This document shows positions 37,078 through 46,348 of a stretch of 64,000 nt of DNA, in pieces (position 1 is the first letter of the stretch; each line of letters starts with the position of its first letter). The stretch is from Bacteroidales bacterium (GTDB lineage: Bacteria; Bacteroidota; Bacteroidia; Bacteroidales; FEN-979). The notes under the pieces are model-generated. The model had not been told where the DNA came from. It saw nothing but the letters and a program-made list of their open reading frames with translations, and did no database searches. The translations under genes were made by a program, and so were the position numbers. The DNA lies in the NCBI GenBank assembly GCA_023231005.1, contig JALNWG010000002.1, positions 62,001 through 126,000 on the forward strand, given 5' to 3'.

Positions 37078-39753
37078 TTGAAATTGACGAAGAAATATAC
37101 CATCGTCGGAACGTTGATTATTTTACTTGGAATTACCTTTTTCACCTCTTGCTCAACCAAGAAAAATACATTTACGCGACGAGCTTATCACAATTTAACC
37201 TCCCACTATAATGTATACTGGAATGGGATGGATAATATCCGCCAGGGAATAAAGGAGTATCAGGCAAGCATTAAAGATAATTTTTCCGTGATTTTGCCCA
37301 TATACAATTATGGGGATCGTAACGGGGCAAATAAAATCTCTCAATATACCGACATCTCCATCAAAAAAGCTTCCAAGGCGATCAATAAACATTCCATGAT
37401 CTTTAACCGGAAGGAGTATGTACGTTGGATTGATGATGCCTACCTGTTGATCGGAAAATGTTATTTCTATAAACAGGATTATCCAATGGCTCGCCGATAC
37501 TTCGAGTTTGTCATCAAAACCTACAATGAGAATGAAATCAAATATGAGGCGATGCTGTGGCTTGCACAGGCGAATACTCAATTGGGAGATTTCAACCGTG
37601 CTGAACCCATGCTCGATATGCTTCTCAGTAAAGTCACCAAAGGAGAGGCACCATCAAAATATGAAACCGATATAAACCTCACCTATGCTCAGTTTTATAT
37701 CTTACAAAAAAATTATACTGCTGCAATACCTTATATTACCCGGGCGCTTGAATTGAAACCCAGCCATACCATGCGAATCCGGTGTTCTTTCATTTTGGGT
37801 CAGATATATCAGAAAAACGGCGATCTTGAAGAGGCTTCCAGACAATATGCATATACTGTTAAAAATGCTACGACTTACGATCTGGAGTTCAATGCGAAAA
37901 TCAACATGGCTCAATGTTATGATTCAAAAAACCGGAACCGGGAGTTCATTGTGAAAAAGCTGACCAAAATGATCAAGGATGAGAAAAATAAAGATTTCCT
38001 TGACCAGGTCTATTATGCGTTGGCACATATTGCACTGAAAGATGCAGATACAGCAAGCGCCATTCCCTTGCTCAAAAAATCGGTGACTTCCAGCACTACC
38101 AATAATTACCAGAAAGCGATTTCTTCCATGGAGTTAGCTGATATTTGTTTTTCCGAGAAGGATTACACTTTAGCCCAAGCTTATTATGACAGTACGATGC
38201 AGTTCCTTCCGAAAGATTATCCCAATTATAAGGAACTTGCTAAAAAGACCATGACCCTCACCGATCTTGTAACCAATTTACAGGTGATCAGCAAGCAGGA
38301 TAGCCTCCAGAAGTTAGCAGGGATGTCGGAAGAACAACGAAACAAAGTTCTGGACCAAATCATTGGAGTGCTGATCGCTCAAGAGCTGAAGAAAAAACAG
38401 GAAGAACAGTCGCGTCAAGAAAATCAGAATTTTTTTGGTCAAAATAAATCTAAGGATCAGGAAGTAACAGGTTCGAAGGAAGGACGATGGTACTTCTATA
38501 ATCCTACCATTATGTCGAACGGCTTTTCAACCTTCATGCGAAAATGGGGGCGCAGAAAGATTGAAGATAATTGGTTTTTAACCGATAAAACGGTTGTGTC
38601 CTTTGCCAATAATCCTGAAACCACTGATTCGATCCCACTTTTACCCGGTGATACCAGTTCTCAAGCAACAAAGACCATACAAAAATCGAACAATCCCAAA
38701 GAACGTGCTTTTTATTTGCCCGATATTCCATTAACGCCGGAGAAAATCCAGGCCTCGAACGAGAAGATCATCCAGGCATATTATCAAGCCGGCTTTATCT
38801 ATTCGGATGGCCTGAATGATTACAGCAATGCCATCATGACCTTTGAAACATTGTTGGAACGCTTCCCGGAAAATAAATTTAAAATCCCTTCGGATTATGA
38901 ATTGTACCTCCTGTATAAGCAGCTCGAAAATCAACCAAAAGGTGAATTTTACAAGAACCTGATTCTTTCAAACTATCCTGAGAGTGATTATGCAAAATTG
39001 TTAGTAAATCCCAATTACTATAAAGAAATAAATGCCCGCCAATCAGAAGCTTCTCACCTATATAACGATACCTACCAGGCATTTACCAAGCAGCAATATT
39101 ACATGGTCATTAACAATGCCGATCTCGCCAGAACAAAGTTTCATACTGATAGTATCCTGATGCCAAAGTTTGATTTTCTCAGAGCCCTGGCCATCGGAAA
39201 AATCGAGGTAGTCGACAGCCTCGTCGTAGCCATGTCAAAGATCACCAAACAATATCCAAAAAGTGATGTTAAGCCATTGGCAGCAGATGTCCTGGCTTTT
39301 CTGAGCACTCAAAAAGATTCAAAAGGGCAGCCCATTGCAGTTGATTCAACAACGGTAAAAGATATTACTGACAAGATTTATAAATATGATCCCAACGCAG
39401 TAAATTTTTATGTGATTATCGTAAACGGGGATTTGGTGGATGTGGACGCTTTAAAGATCAAAATCACGGATTACAACACCAAATACTATGATCTGGATAA
39501 TCTGATGGTGAACAGTTTGTTACTTGACAACGTCAACCAGATGGTTACGGTGAATAATTTTGAAGGGAGTGAAAAAGCAGTGGAATATTATTTAGGAATC
39601 AAGAACAGTAAGTATATTTTCACTAAGCTGGAAAATGCGGGAGCCTATTATAATTTTGTTATTTCTTTGGAAAATTATCCCATTTTTTACAGGAATAAAG
39701 ATATTTCTCAGTATATTCGCTTTTTCGAAAAAAATTATCCTATTCCAAAATAA
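37078..39753 (+). CDS. sprE: SprE/PorW-family T9SS TPR lipoprotein
   Basis: This 891-residue protein begins with a lipoprotein signal (TIVGTLIILLGITFFTS, Cys in the next position, CSTKKNTF). TPR-like repeats follow through most of the chain (for example DDAYLLIGKCYFYKQDYPMA; LTYAQFYILQKNYTAAIPYI; ADICFSEKDYTLAQAYYDS). RRAYHNLTSHYNVYWNGMD near the N-terminus is the family start. SprE in Flavobacterium and PorW in Porphyromonas are needed for T9SS function and help link the ring to the outer-membrane channel. The start is TTG at 37078, since no ATG occurs before the lipobox. It lies about 5 kb from the porP-gld operon. Confidence 0.88.
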   Translation: MKLTKKYTIVGTLIILLGITFFTSCSTKKNTFTRRAYHNLTSHYNVYWNGMDNIRQGIKEYQASIKDNFSVILPIYNYGDRNGANKISQYTDISIKKASKAINKHSMIFNRKEYVRWIDDAYLLIGKCYFYKQDYPMARRYFEFVIKTYNENEIKYEAMLWLAQANTQLGDFNRAEPMLDMLLSKVTKGEAPSKYETDINLTYAQFYILQKNYTAAIPYITRALELKPSHTMRIRCSFILGQIYQKNGDLEEASRQYAYTVKNATTYDLEFNAKINMAQCYDSKNRNREFIVKKLTKMIKDEKNKDFLDQVYYALAHIALKDADTASAIPLLKKSVTSSTTNNYQKAISSMELADICFSEKDYTLAQAYYDSTMQFLPKDYPNYKELAKKTMTLTDLVTNLQVISKQDSLQKLAGMSEEQRNKVLDQIIGVLIAQELKKKQEEQSRQENQNFFGQNKSKDQEVTGSKEGRWYFYNPTIMSNGFSTFMRKWGRRKIEDNWFLTDKTVVSFANNPETTDSIPLLPGDTSSQATKTIQKSNNPKERAFYLPDIPLTPEKIQASNEKIIQAYYQAGFIYSDGLNDYSNAIMTFETLLERFPENKFKIPSDYELYLLYKQLENQPKGEFYKNLILSNYPESDYAKLLVNPNYYKEINARQSEASHLYNDTYQAFTKQQYYMVINNADLARTKFHTDSILMPKFDFLRALAIGKIEVVDSLVVAMSKITKQYPKSDVKPLAADVLAFLSTQKDSKGQPIAVDSTTVKDITDKIYKYDPNAVNFYVIIVNGDLVDVDALKIKITDYNTKYYDLDNLMVNSLLLDNVNQMVTVNNFEGSEKAVEYYLGIKNSKYIFTKLENAGAYYNFVISLENYPIFYRNKDISQYIRFFEKNYPIPK

Positions 39754-39759
39754 GTGGTT

Positions 39760-40164
39760 ATGTCGAAGATCCGAGAACCCGAAATGCCCACTATTAATAT
39801 TCTAGGCCCCGGGGCTGTTGTAAAAGGAGAAATTCAGGTAAACGGTGATTTCCGAATCGATGGCACCCTCGATGGGAACATCCAGTGCAAAGGGAAAATT
39901 GTTGTCGGTGCTACCGGAAAAATTGATGGTGAAATCCAATGCCAGAATGCCGATTTTTCGGGTGAAGTAAAGGCAACAGTTAAAGTTACTGAATTGCTTA
40001 CGCTTAAGGAAACAGCTCGTTTTAGTGGTGATATCACCACCGGGAAACTTGCTATTGAACCAGGAGCAAAGTTTTCGGGAACATGTAGTATGGACCCGGG
40101 AGGATCAAAAGAAATAAAATTCTCTCTTCCCATCGATGAAATCCGATCCGCGGAAAAATCTTAA
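39760..40164 (+). CDS. Bactofilin (polymer-forming cytoskeletal protein)
   Basis: Bactofilins form filaments made of right-handed beta-helices and act in cell shape and envelope processes. The 134-residue protein has an unstructured start (MSKIREPEMPTINILG) and a beta-helical core with hydrophobic repeats: VKGEIQVNGDFRIDGTLDG, GKIVVGATGKIDGEIQ, FSGDITTGKLAIEPG. The ATG at 39760 was preferred over a GTG two codons earlier. It starts 6 bases after sprE and overlaps the atpZ-like gene by 29 bases. Confidence 0.93.
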   Translation: MSKIREPEMPTINILGPGAVVKGEIQVNGDFRIDGTLDGNIQCKGKIVVGATGKIDGEIQCQNADFSGEVKATVKVTELLTLKETARFSGDITTGKLAIEPGAKFSGTCSMDPGGSKEIKFSLPIDEIRSAEKS

Positions 40165-40345
40165 CGACTATGCACGTTACTCCAGCATGGCTATTCAGAT
40201 GCTGGTTATCATTCTTCTGGGTGTTTTTTCCGGATTTAAACTTGATCAATGGCTTCATACAAAACCGATTCTCACAGTTATCCTTTCGATTAGTTCCGTA
40301 GCCCTCTCAATTTTTATTGTTGTCAAAGACCTGTTGCGCAAGTAA
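40136..40345 (+). CDS. AtpZ/AtpI-like small membrane protein
   Basis: This 69-residue protein has two membrane helices: YSSMAIQMLVIILLGVFSGF and TVILSISSVALSIFIVV, joined by KLDQWLHTKP. The GxxxGxxLDxxL pattern between them is that of AtpZ/AtpI proteins, which sit at the front of ATP synthase operons and may aid assembly or ion supply. No ATP synthase structural gene follows here. The ATG overlaps the end of the bactofilin gene by 29 bases. Family call is likely but the protein is short. Confidence 0.78.
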   Translation: MKSDPRKNLNDYARYSSMAIQMLVIILLGVFSGFKLDQWLHTKPILTVILSISSVALSIFIVVKDLLRK

Positions 40346-40381
40346 CCAAGCCACCATTGTTATATTTTGTACTTTTGTACC

Positions 40382-40786
40382 ATGAAATCAGCATATATCA
40401 AATATCTCAGGAACCTTTTAATCTTTTCGGGTATTCTTGGATTAGTTACCGTAATACTCTTTTTCATACTCCCGAAAACCTACTTTTCACCTACAATTCC
40501 TTTCCTTTTCGTATTCTTCATTGCCACCTCGCTCATCTCCTTCTATTATTTGCTTCGATCCACCGATAAAAAATTTATTAAATTCGTCAATACCTTCCTG
40601 CTTACCATAATCCTCAAACTTTTTATTTATGCTGGTGTCATGACCGTCTATGCCTTCCTCAATCGTAGCGATGCAATTCCATTCATGCTGGGATTCTTTG
40701 TCCTCTACCTCTGCTATACCATTTTCGAAACCATCTGTATCATCCAATACACTCAGCCTTCACATCCGGATTGCAACATTCAATAA
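40382..40786 (+). CDS. Four-helix membrane protein, AtpI-like position
   Basis: The 134-residue protein starts at ATG 40382 (MKSAYIKYLRN) and has four membrane helices: LIFSGILGLVTVILFFIL, FLFVFFIATSLISFYYLL, FLLTIILKLFIYAGVMTV and LGFFVLYLCYTIFETICI. I do not recognise a named family. Its position after the AtpZ-like gene matches the unnamed membrane gene that precedes atpB in many Bacteroidetes. Function unknown. Confidence 0.7.
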   Translation: MKSAYIKYLRNLLIFSGILGLVTVILFFILPKTYFSPTIPFLFVFFIATSLISFYYLLRSTDKKFIKFVNTFLLTIILKLFIYAGVMTVYAFLNRSDAIPFMLGFFVLYLCYTIFETICIIQYTQPSHPDCNIQ

Positions 40787-40792
40787 TTTACC

Positions 40793-41824
40793 ATGTCAAT
40801 TAGAACTCTGGCTGGTGCACTGATACTTGCTTTGCTGTTGTTTACAGCAAAATCTTCATTTGCCCAAACTAGTATTCCCTCACACAACAAACTGTTTTCA
40901 CCTGGCGATAGCAATTGGGTCGGAGATTATACAAACAAACTTACAGCCCGTTTTTTTTTGCTTTTTCAAAATGCTTCTCTAATCATCAATGCCGAAAACA
41001 TTGGAACAATTATTTATCGCCCGAATGTTAATGTCAGGGTAGGAATAGCAGGTTTTTGGAAGTGGTTTGGTTTGGGGTTATCCATCGACAATCCTTTTTA
41101 TAAAATGGATAAGGATAAATATGGAAAAACATCAGTCATCGATCTACGTGTCAATGCATTTGGAAGAAAAACGGCGGCAGAACTTTTCCTCCAAAGTTAC
41201 AAGGGCTTTTATATCAGTTCCACAAAGAATTCTAACAATGAATTTTATACAATCCCGGATATGGTCACATTTTCGATGGGTGCTGCCGGTTATTGGATCT
41301 ATAATTCTAACCGGTTTTCCATCCGGGCAGCATTCATTCAGAATGAACGCCAAAAAAAGAGCGCAGGTAGTTTTGTCATCAGACCATCATTCACGTATTA
41401 TAATATTAGTTCCGATGCCGGCATAATACCCGACGAAATCATTAATGAATATAATATTCCATCAGCGAATCATATCAACCGGGGTGATTTTTATTCCATT
41501 GGTCTCTCCCCCGGATATGCTTATACTTTTGTATTTCTAAAAAACTTATACATTACAGCGGCAATATTCCCGGGCGTTGCAGTCCAGTTTTTTTCATACA
41601 CAACCGAACAAAATAGATATTCCAATTATGAATTTTCCTTTCAGTTGGATGGTCGTTTTGCTTTAGGATATAATTCCGACAAATGGTTTCTCGGAGGATC
41701 CGTCCAAACAGGATTCAATGAAGTCCCCGACAAACTCAGCAATTCAATGTTCGACTATGATGTTTCACAATTCCGGGTCTGGGGAGGAACCCGATTTGAC
41801 ATATTTAGAAAGAAAAAAAAGTAG
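40793..41824 (+). CDS. DUF4421-family exported protein
   Basis: The 343-residue protein has a signal peptide ([23 protein letters not shown]) and then a chain with alternating hydrophobic residues and aromatic turns typical of an outer-membrane barrel ([49 protein letters not shown] at the end). The pattern [13 protein letters not shown] at the mature start matches DUF4421 proteins, which are confined to Bacteroidetes and have no known role. It starts 6 bases after the preceding gene, so it is in the same transcript. Confidence 0.78.
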   Translation: MSIRTLAGALILALLLFTAKSSFAQTSIPSHNKLFSPGDSNWVGDYTNKLTARFFLLFQNASLIINAENIGTIIYRPNVNVRVGIAGFWKWFGLGLSIDNPFYKMDKDKYGKTSVIDLRVNAFGRKTAAELFLQSYKGFYISSTKNSNNEFYTIPDMVTFSMGAAGYWIYNSNRFSIRAAFIQNERQKKSAGSFVIRPSFTYYNISSDAGIIPDEIINEYNIPSANHINRGDFYSIGLSPGYAYTFVFLKNLYITAAIFPGVAVQFFSYTTEQNRYSNYEFSFQLDGRFALGYNSDKWFLGGSVQTGFNEVPDKLSNSMFDYDVSQFRVWGGTRFDIFRKKKK

Positions 41825-41850
41825 TACTTTTGTTAACAAATGGGAAGAAA

Positions 41851-42447
41851 ATGAGTTACGAAAAAGTGGAAGAATGGGATGAAAAAATAACGGCTGAAAT
41901 GGCGGTTCATTATAAAGAAATTTTGAGGCTGATCGGGGAAAACCCGGACCGTGAAGGACTCGAAAAAACACCCATCCGGGTCGCCAAAGCTTTGCAGTTT
42001 TTTACCCAGGGTTATGCGTTGGATCCTAAGGACATTCTGAGTTCAGCCAAATTCAGGGAGGATTACCGGGAAATGGTCATTGTTAAAGACATTGAAATCT
42101 ATTCGTTATGTGAACATCACATGGTCCCCTTTATTGGTAAAGCCCATGTTGGTTATATTCCGGATAAATATATCACCGGGCTAAGTAAAATTGCCAGGGT
42201 GGTAGATATCTATGCCCACCGTTTGCAGGTTCAAGAAAGGTTAACCACGCAGATCAAAGATGCCATTAACGACACACTAAAGCCATTGGGCGTTGCAGTA
42301 GTAATTGAAGCCCAGCATTTGTGTATGTCCATGCGCGGAGTTCAGAAACAGAATTCCGTAACGACCACTTCCGATTTTGTCGGTGCCTTCGAACGGGATA
42401 AAACGAGAGCTGAATTCCTTCACCTTATCGGAACAAAATTGCATTGA
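41851..42447 (+). CDS. folE: GTP cyclohydrolase I
   Basis: FolE opens GTP to 7,8-dihydroneopterin triphosphate, the first step of folate and, with QueD, of queuosine synthesis. The zinc-binding residues are in [20 protein letters not shown] (Cys, His) and [17 protein letters not shown] (second Cys). [18 protein letters not shown] and [20 protein letters not shown] are also clear. The ATG at 41851 was chosen, giving 198 residues; a TTG seven codons upstream is possible. A TACTTTTG box at 41825-41832 may be a -7 element, but its TTTG partner is 26 bases away. Confidence 0.96.
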   Translation: MSYEKVEEWDEKITAEMAVHYKEILRLIGENPDREGLEKTPIRVAKALQFFTQGYALDPKDILSSAKFREDYREMVIVKDIEIYSLCEHHMVPFIGKAHVGYIPDKYITGLSKIARVVDIYAHRLQVQERLTTQIKDAINDTLKPLGVAVVIEAQHLCMSMRGVQKQNSVTTTSDFVGAFERDKTRAEFLHLIGTKLH

Positions 42448-42559
42448 TCGTATGATGATGCATGTATGAATTATTGTATGGATAGGTTCATAGATTAATA
42501 AATTTCAGGATTGTGCGTTTTGGTATGGGTTTTGACTTAACAGAAAAACGAAATAATTT

Positions 42560-42567
42560 AAGGAGAT
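42560..42567 (+). promoter_or_regulatory. Shine-Dalgarno sequence before the Bax-inhibitor gene
   Basis: AAGGAGAT lies 6 bases upstream of the ATG, with GGAG at eight-base spacing. The 126-base gap 42448-42573 holds no other element that I can support. Confidence 0.65.
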
Positions 42568-42573
42568 AGAAAT

Positions 42574-43311
42574 ATGTTTGAACAAACGAATAACAGAGGA
42601 TTTTTTGCATCGCAACAGGGCACACAGGATGTGACTGTTGCCAAATCATTTATGACACAGGTTTTTGGATGGATGACCTTGGCTATGTTTGTAACGGCAG
42701 TAACTGCCTATTGGTTTGCAAGTTCACCCGAATTGATCGGTAGTTTGGTAAACCCTGCCACAAATGGGTTAAGTGGACTTGGCTGGGTTGTAACCCTGGC
42801 TCCCCTTGGCTTCGTTTTGTTGATGTCATTTGGCTTTCAGCGACTGTCGCCTGCCGTTTTGACACTTTTATTTATTTCCTTTTCTGTATTGATGGGTATG
42901 AGTCTTAGTTTTATTCTACTTGTCTATACAGCTGCTTCGGTTTATAAAACTTTTGCCATTACCGCTGCAATGTTCGGTATCATGGCAGTTACCGGTTATA
43001 CCACCAAAACGGATCTTACAAAATTCGGAGCAATTATGATGATGGGAGTAATCGGCCTTTTTGTAGCTATGATCGTTAATTTCTTCATGAATAGTGGAAC
43101 CATCGATTATATTATCAGTATTATCGGCGTTTTAGTATTTACCGGTCTTACAGCTTATGATGTTCAGCGGATAAAACGCATCGGCGCTGGCAATGGGGAA
43201 TATGGTGCTGAAAACACCAGGAAATTAAGTATTCTGGGAGCTCTGACGCTCTACCTTGATTTTATCAATCTTTTCCTCTTCCTGCTCAGATTTTTGGGAG
43301 ACAGAAAGTAA
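42574..43311 (+). CDS. Bax inhibitor-1/YccA-family membrane protein
   Basis: The 245-residue protein has seven membrane helices (first at QVFGWMTLAMFVTAVTAYWF). The family motif near the C-terminus, VLVFTGLTAYDVQRIKRIG, and the last helix ALTLYLDFINLFLFLLRFLG are present. Members are inner-membrane proteins with calcium-leak or protease-modulating roles (YccA interacts with FtsH). It has its own Shine-Dalgarno motif. It is followed after 26 bases by fabD. Confidence 0.93.
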   Translation: MFEQTNNRGFFASQQGTQDVTVAKSFMTQVFGWMTLAMFVTAVTAYWFASSPELIGSLVNPATNGLSGLGWVVTLAPLGFVLLMSFGFQRLSPAVLTLLFISFSVLMGMSLSFILLVYTAASVYKTFAITAAMFGIMAVTGYTTKTDLTKFGAIMMMGVIGLFVAMIVNFFMNSGTIDYIISIIGVLVFTGLTAYDVQRIKRIGAGNGEYGAENTRKLSILGALTLYLDFINLFLFLLRFLGDRK

Positions 43312-43337
43312 AATAGTGAAAGAATAAAAATATTTTT

Positions 43338-44216
43338 ATGAAAAACGCATACGTATTTCCTGGCCAAGGTGCTCAGTTTGTTGGAATGGGTAAAGAGTTG
43401 TACGATAATTCTGAATTGGCCAGAGAGATGTTTGAAAAGGCCAACCAAATTCTTGGTTTCCGAATTACTGATCTGATGTTTTCCGGAACCGATGAAGATC
43501 TTCGTCAGACAAAAGTAACACAACCGGCCATCTTTCTTCACTCCGTGATCCTGGCAGCAACGATTGGTAACAATTTCAAACCCGATATGGTGGCAGGTCA
43601 TTCTTTGGGGGAATTTTCTGCCCTTGTGGCAGCAAAATCACTTTCGTTTGAGGACGGACTACGTTTAGTTTCTGCCAGAGCCCGGGCGATGCAGAAAGCT
43701 TGTGAAAAAGAACCATCTACCATGGCTGCTATTCTTGGACTGGAGGATCAAAAAGTTGAAGAGATTTGTAAATCCATCCCTGAGGTTGTTGTTCCAGCCA
43801 ATTACAATACTCCTGGCCAATTGGTCATTTCAGGAAGTATTAAAGGGATTGAAATGGCTTGTGAACAACTAAAAGCGGCCGGTGCACGCCGGGCGCTTCC
43901 ACTCAAAGTCGGAGGCGCATTCCATTCACCCTTGATGGAACCTGCCCGGATTGAACTTGCCGAAGCTATTGATAATACTCCGATTCTTCCTCCTATATGT
44001 CCCGTTTACCAGAACGCAACGGCTGAACGGGTTACCGACCCGGTTCAGATTAAAAAGAACCTGATTGCACAGCTTACTGCTCCGGTGCTATGGACACAAA
44101 TCGTCCAGCACATGGTGACTGATGGTGCCACCCATTTCATCGAAGTGGGTCCAGGTAGTGTACTTCAGGGATTGATATCCAAAATCTGGAAAGAAGCAGT
44201 TGTTTCGGGAATTTGA
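43338..44216 (+). CDS. fabD: Malonyl-CoA:ACP transacylase
   Basis: FabD moves malonyl from CoA to acyl carrier protein for fatty-acid elongation. The 292-residue protein begins with YVFPGQGAQFVGMG (oxyanion Gln). The nucleophile Ser is in VAGHSLGEFSALVAA, near residue 90; the catalytic His is in GGAFHSPLME. RARAMQKACEKEPSTMAA and GPGSVLQGLI are also typical. It ends 2 bases before the stop of the convergent rfbB gene. Confidence 0.96.
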   Translation: MKNAYVFPGQGAQFVGMGKELYDNSELAREMFEKANQILGFRITDLMFSGTDEDLRQTKVTQPAIFLHSVILAATIGNNFKPDMVAGHSLGEFSALVAAKSLSFEDGLRLVSARARAMQKACEKEPSTMAAILGLEDQKVEEICKSIPEVVVPANYNTPGQLVISGSIKGIEMACEQLKAAGARRALPLKVGGAFHSPLMEPARIELAEAIDNTPILPPICPVYQNATAERVTDPVQIKKNLIAQLTAPVLWTQIVQHMVTDGATHFIEVGPGSVLQGLISKIWKEAVVSGI

Positions 44217-44218
44217 TA

Positions 44219-45268
44219 TTACCGTTTTCCGTATTGTTTATCGTAATACTTTTGATAATCACCAGTGGTTACATCGTTCATCCAGGCTTCATGAGTAAGA
44301 TACCATTCCACTGTTTTTTCCAACCCTTCTTCAAATTTTAAACTGGGTTTCCATCCTAAAGCATTTTGGATTTTATGTGAATCAATGGCATACCTAAGAT
44401 CGTGACCGGCACGGTCTTTCACAAATGATATGAGCTTCTCCGAAGTGCCAGCTGTACGTTCCAATTTCCGGTCCATGATCTTACAAAGAAGTTTGATAAG
44501 ATCGATGTTCTTCCATTCATTATGACCTCCAATATTGTATGTCTCTCCTGTTATACCCTTATGAAAAATCAAATCTATGGCGGCGGCATGATCCTCTACA
44601 AATAGCCAATCCCGGATATTTTCACCCTTTCCATAAACGGGAATTTGCTTACTGTATTTGATATTATTTATGACCAGGGGGATTAGCTTTTCAGGGAATT
44701 GGAAAGATCCATAGTTGTTGGAACAATTAGATATCACAGAAGGAAGGCCAAAGGTGTGGTAATATGCCCCTACCAAATGGTCGGCGCTTGCTTTTGAAGC
44801 AGAATAAGGACTTCTGGGATCGTAAGCCGTATGCTCATAAAAAAAACCTGTTGCTCCAAGAGATCCATACACTTCATCCGTTGAAATCTGATAAAACCTT
44901 TTTCCTTCGAAATTTTCCCAAATAAGACGGGCTGCATTTAATAAATTGACCGTTCCTATAATATTGGTATGAATAAATTCCATCGGATTTGAAATAGACC
45001 GGTCAACATGCGATTCGGCTGCCAGATGAATGACTCCATCGAATTGAAATTTTTTGAACAATGTATTCATCAATTCTCCGTCGGTAATATCGGCTTTTAC
45101 AAATTCGTAATTGGGTTCATTTTCTATATCTTTAAGATTGGCCAAATTTCCGGCATAGGTCAGGTTATCGAGGTTCACGATATGATAATCCGGGTATTTT
45201 TTCACAAACCTGCGTACCACATGAGATCCAATAAATCCAGCGCCACCAGTGATCAAGATCTTTTTCAT
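44219..45268 (-). CDS. rfbB: dTDP-glucose 4,6-dehydratase
   Basis: RfbB makes dTDP-4-keto-6-deoxyglucose, the branch point to dTDP-rhamnose and other deoxysugars. The NAD motif is ITGGAGFIGSHVVRRF. The active-site motifs are ISTDEVYGSLG (Asp-Glu pair), YSASKASADHLV (YxxxK), and NNYGSFQFPEKLIPL. WLFVEDHAAAI and a C-terminal TVEWYLTHEAW complete the family pattern. It lies 13 bases after galE. No rfbA/C/D genes are in the window. Confidence 0.95.
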   Translation of the reverse strand: MKKILITGGAGFIGSHVVRRFVKKYPDYHIVNLDNLTYAGNLANLKDIENEPNYEFVKADITDGELMNTLFKKFQFDGVIHLAAESHVDRSISNPMEFIHTNIIGTVNLLNAARLIWENFEGKRFYQISTDEVYGSLGATGFFYEHTAYDPRSPYSASKASADHLVGAYYHTFGLPSVISNCSNNYGSFQFPEKLIPLVINNIKYSKQIPVYGKGENIRDWLFVEDHAAAIDLIFHKGITGETYNIGGHNEWKNIDLIKLLCKIMDRKLERTAGTSEKLISFVKDRAGHDLRYAIDSHKIQNALGWKPSLKFEEGLEKTVEWYLTHEAWMNDVTTGDYQKYYDKQYGKR

Positions 45269-45281
45269 ATTTTTTTCTTTA

Positions 45282-46301
45282 TTATTTCTTTTCAGCTAAG
45301 GCTTTTTCCCATTTCCATGCCGAAAGTGTCATCTCGTCCAGCGTTTTTTCTGCTTTCCAGCCCAATTCCGTATTCGCAAAACTGGTATCGGCCCATACTT
45401 TCACAATATCTCCAGGGCGACGATTCATTATTTTATACTTCAATTTAACTCCGGTAGAATGTTCAAAAGAATGGATCACCTCCATAACAGAAAAACCATT
45501 GCCGGTTCCCAGATTGAAAGCCTCCACTTGTTTATCGCTTTTCCTGCTGGCCATCCGTTCCACGGCAATAACATGTGCTTTTGCCAGGTCCACAACGTGG
45601 ATATAATCGCGTATCGCAGTGCCATCAGGGGTATCATAATCGCTACCCCAGACCCGTAAAAAATCACGTTTGCCAATGGCAGTCTGGGTCATGTAAGGAA
45701 TTAAATTTCCAGGAACGCCAATGGGCAACTCCCCGATTAAGGCTGATTCGTGTGCTCCTATGGGATTAAAATAGCGCAATAAAATAGACCGGATATTGGC
45801 GCTTTTAGCGGTATCGGTGATGATCTCCTCTGAAATTTGTTTTGTATTCCCGTACGGAGAGGCTGCTTTTAGAATAGGGGAATTTTCACTAACAGGAAGT
45901 ACTTCCGGTTGGCCATATACCGTACAGGACGAAGAGAAAACAAGGTCACTGATTTCATTATCTATCATCCCCTGAAGAATATTGAAGAGAGAAACGAGGT
46001 TATTCCGATAATACTTCAGTGGAAATTCTACCGACTCCCCTACTGCTTTATAGGCTGCAAAATGAATAATGGCATTGATATCGTTATGCAGTTTAAAAAA
46101 TTCAGCAGTTCTTTCCGAATCAGTCAAATCAAATTTCTCGAACAATGGTTTTTCCCCAGTGATTTTGGAAATACAATCAAGTACATCAATCGAAGAGTTT
46201 GAAAGATTATCGACAATGACCACCTCAAAACCTTTTTTTTGAAGTTCAACTACAGTATGAGAGCCGATATAACCTGTTCCGCCAGTTACTAATATTTTCA
46301 T
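45282..46301 (-). CDS. galE: UDP-glucose 4-epimerase
   Basis: GalE interconverts UDP-glucose and UDP-galactose (some members also the N-acetyl forms). The NAD motif is LVTGGTGYIGSHTVVEL. SSSCTVYGQPEVLP carries the catalytic Ser, and YGNTKQISEEI the YxxxK. RYFNPIGAHESALIGE and LRVWGSDYDTPDGTAIRDYI are typical of the galE group. Length 339. It lies between wbpB and rfbB in the nucleotide-sugar run. Confidence 0.95.
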   Translation of the reverse strand: MKILVTGGTGYIGSHTVVELQKKGFEVVIVDNLSNSSIDVLDCISKITGEKPLFEKFDLTDSERTAEFFKLHNDINAIIHFAAYKAVGESVEFPLKYYRNNLVSLFNILQGMIDNEISDLVFSSSCTVYGQPEVLPVSENSPILKAASPYGNTKQISEEIITDTAKSANIRSILLRYFNPIGAHESALIGELPIGVPGNLIPYMTQTAIGKRDFLRVWGSDYDTPDGTAIRDYIHVVDLAKAHVIAVERMASRKSDKQVEAFNLGTGNGFSVMEVIHSFEHSTGVKLKYKIMNRRPGDIVKVWADTSFANTELGWKAEKTLDEMTLSAWKWEKALAEKK

Positions 46302-46348
46302 AATTTGTTTATAAAACCAGTTTATACACCTTAATCAAGTATTGTTGC

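Noticed and set aside
40370..40377. TACTTTTG box directly before the small membrane gene at 40382
   Set aside because: It is only 4 bases from the start codon and has no TTTG at the right distance, so it is unlikely to be a promoter unless transcripts are leaderless.
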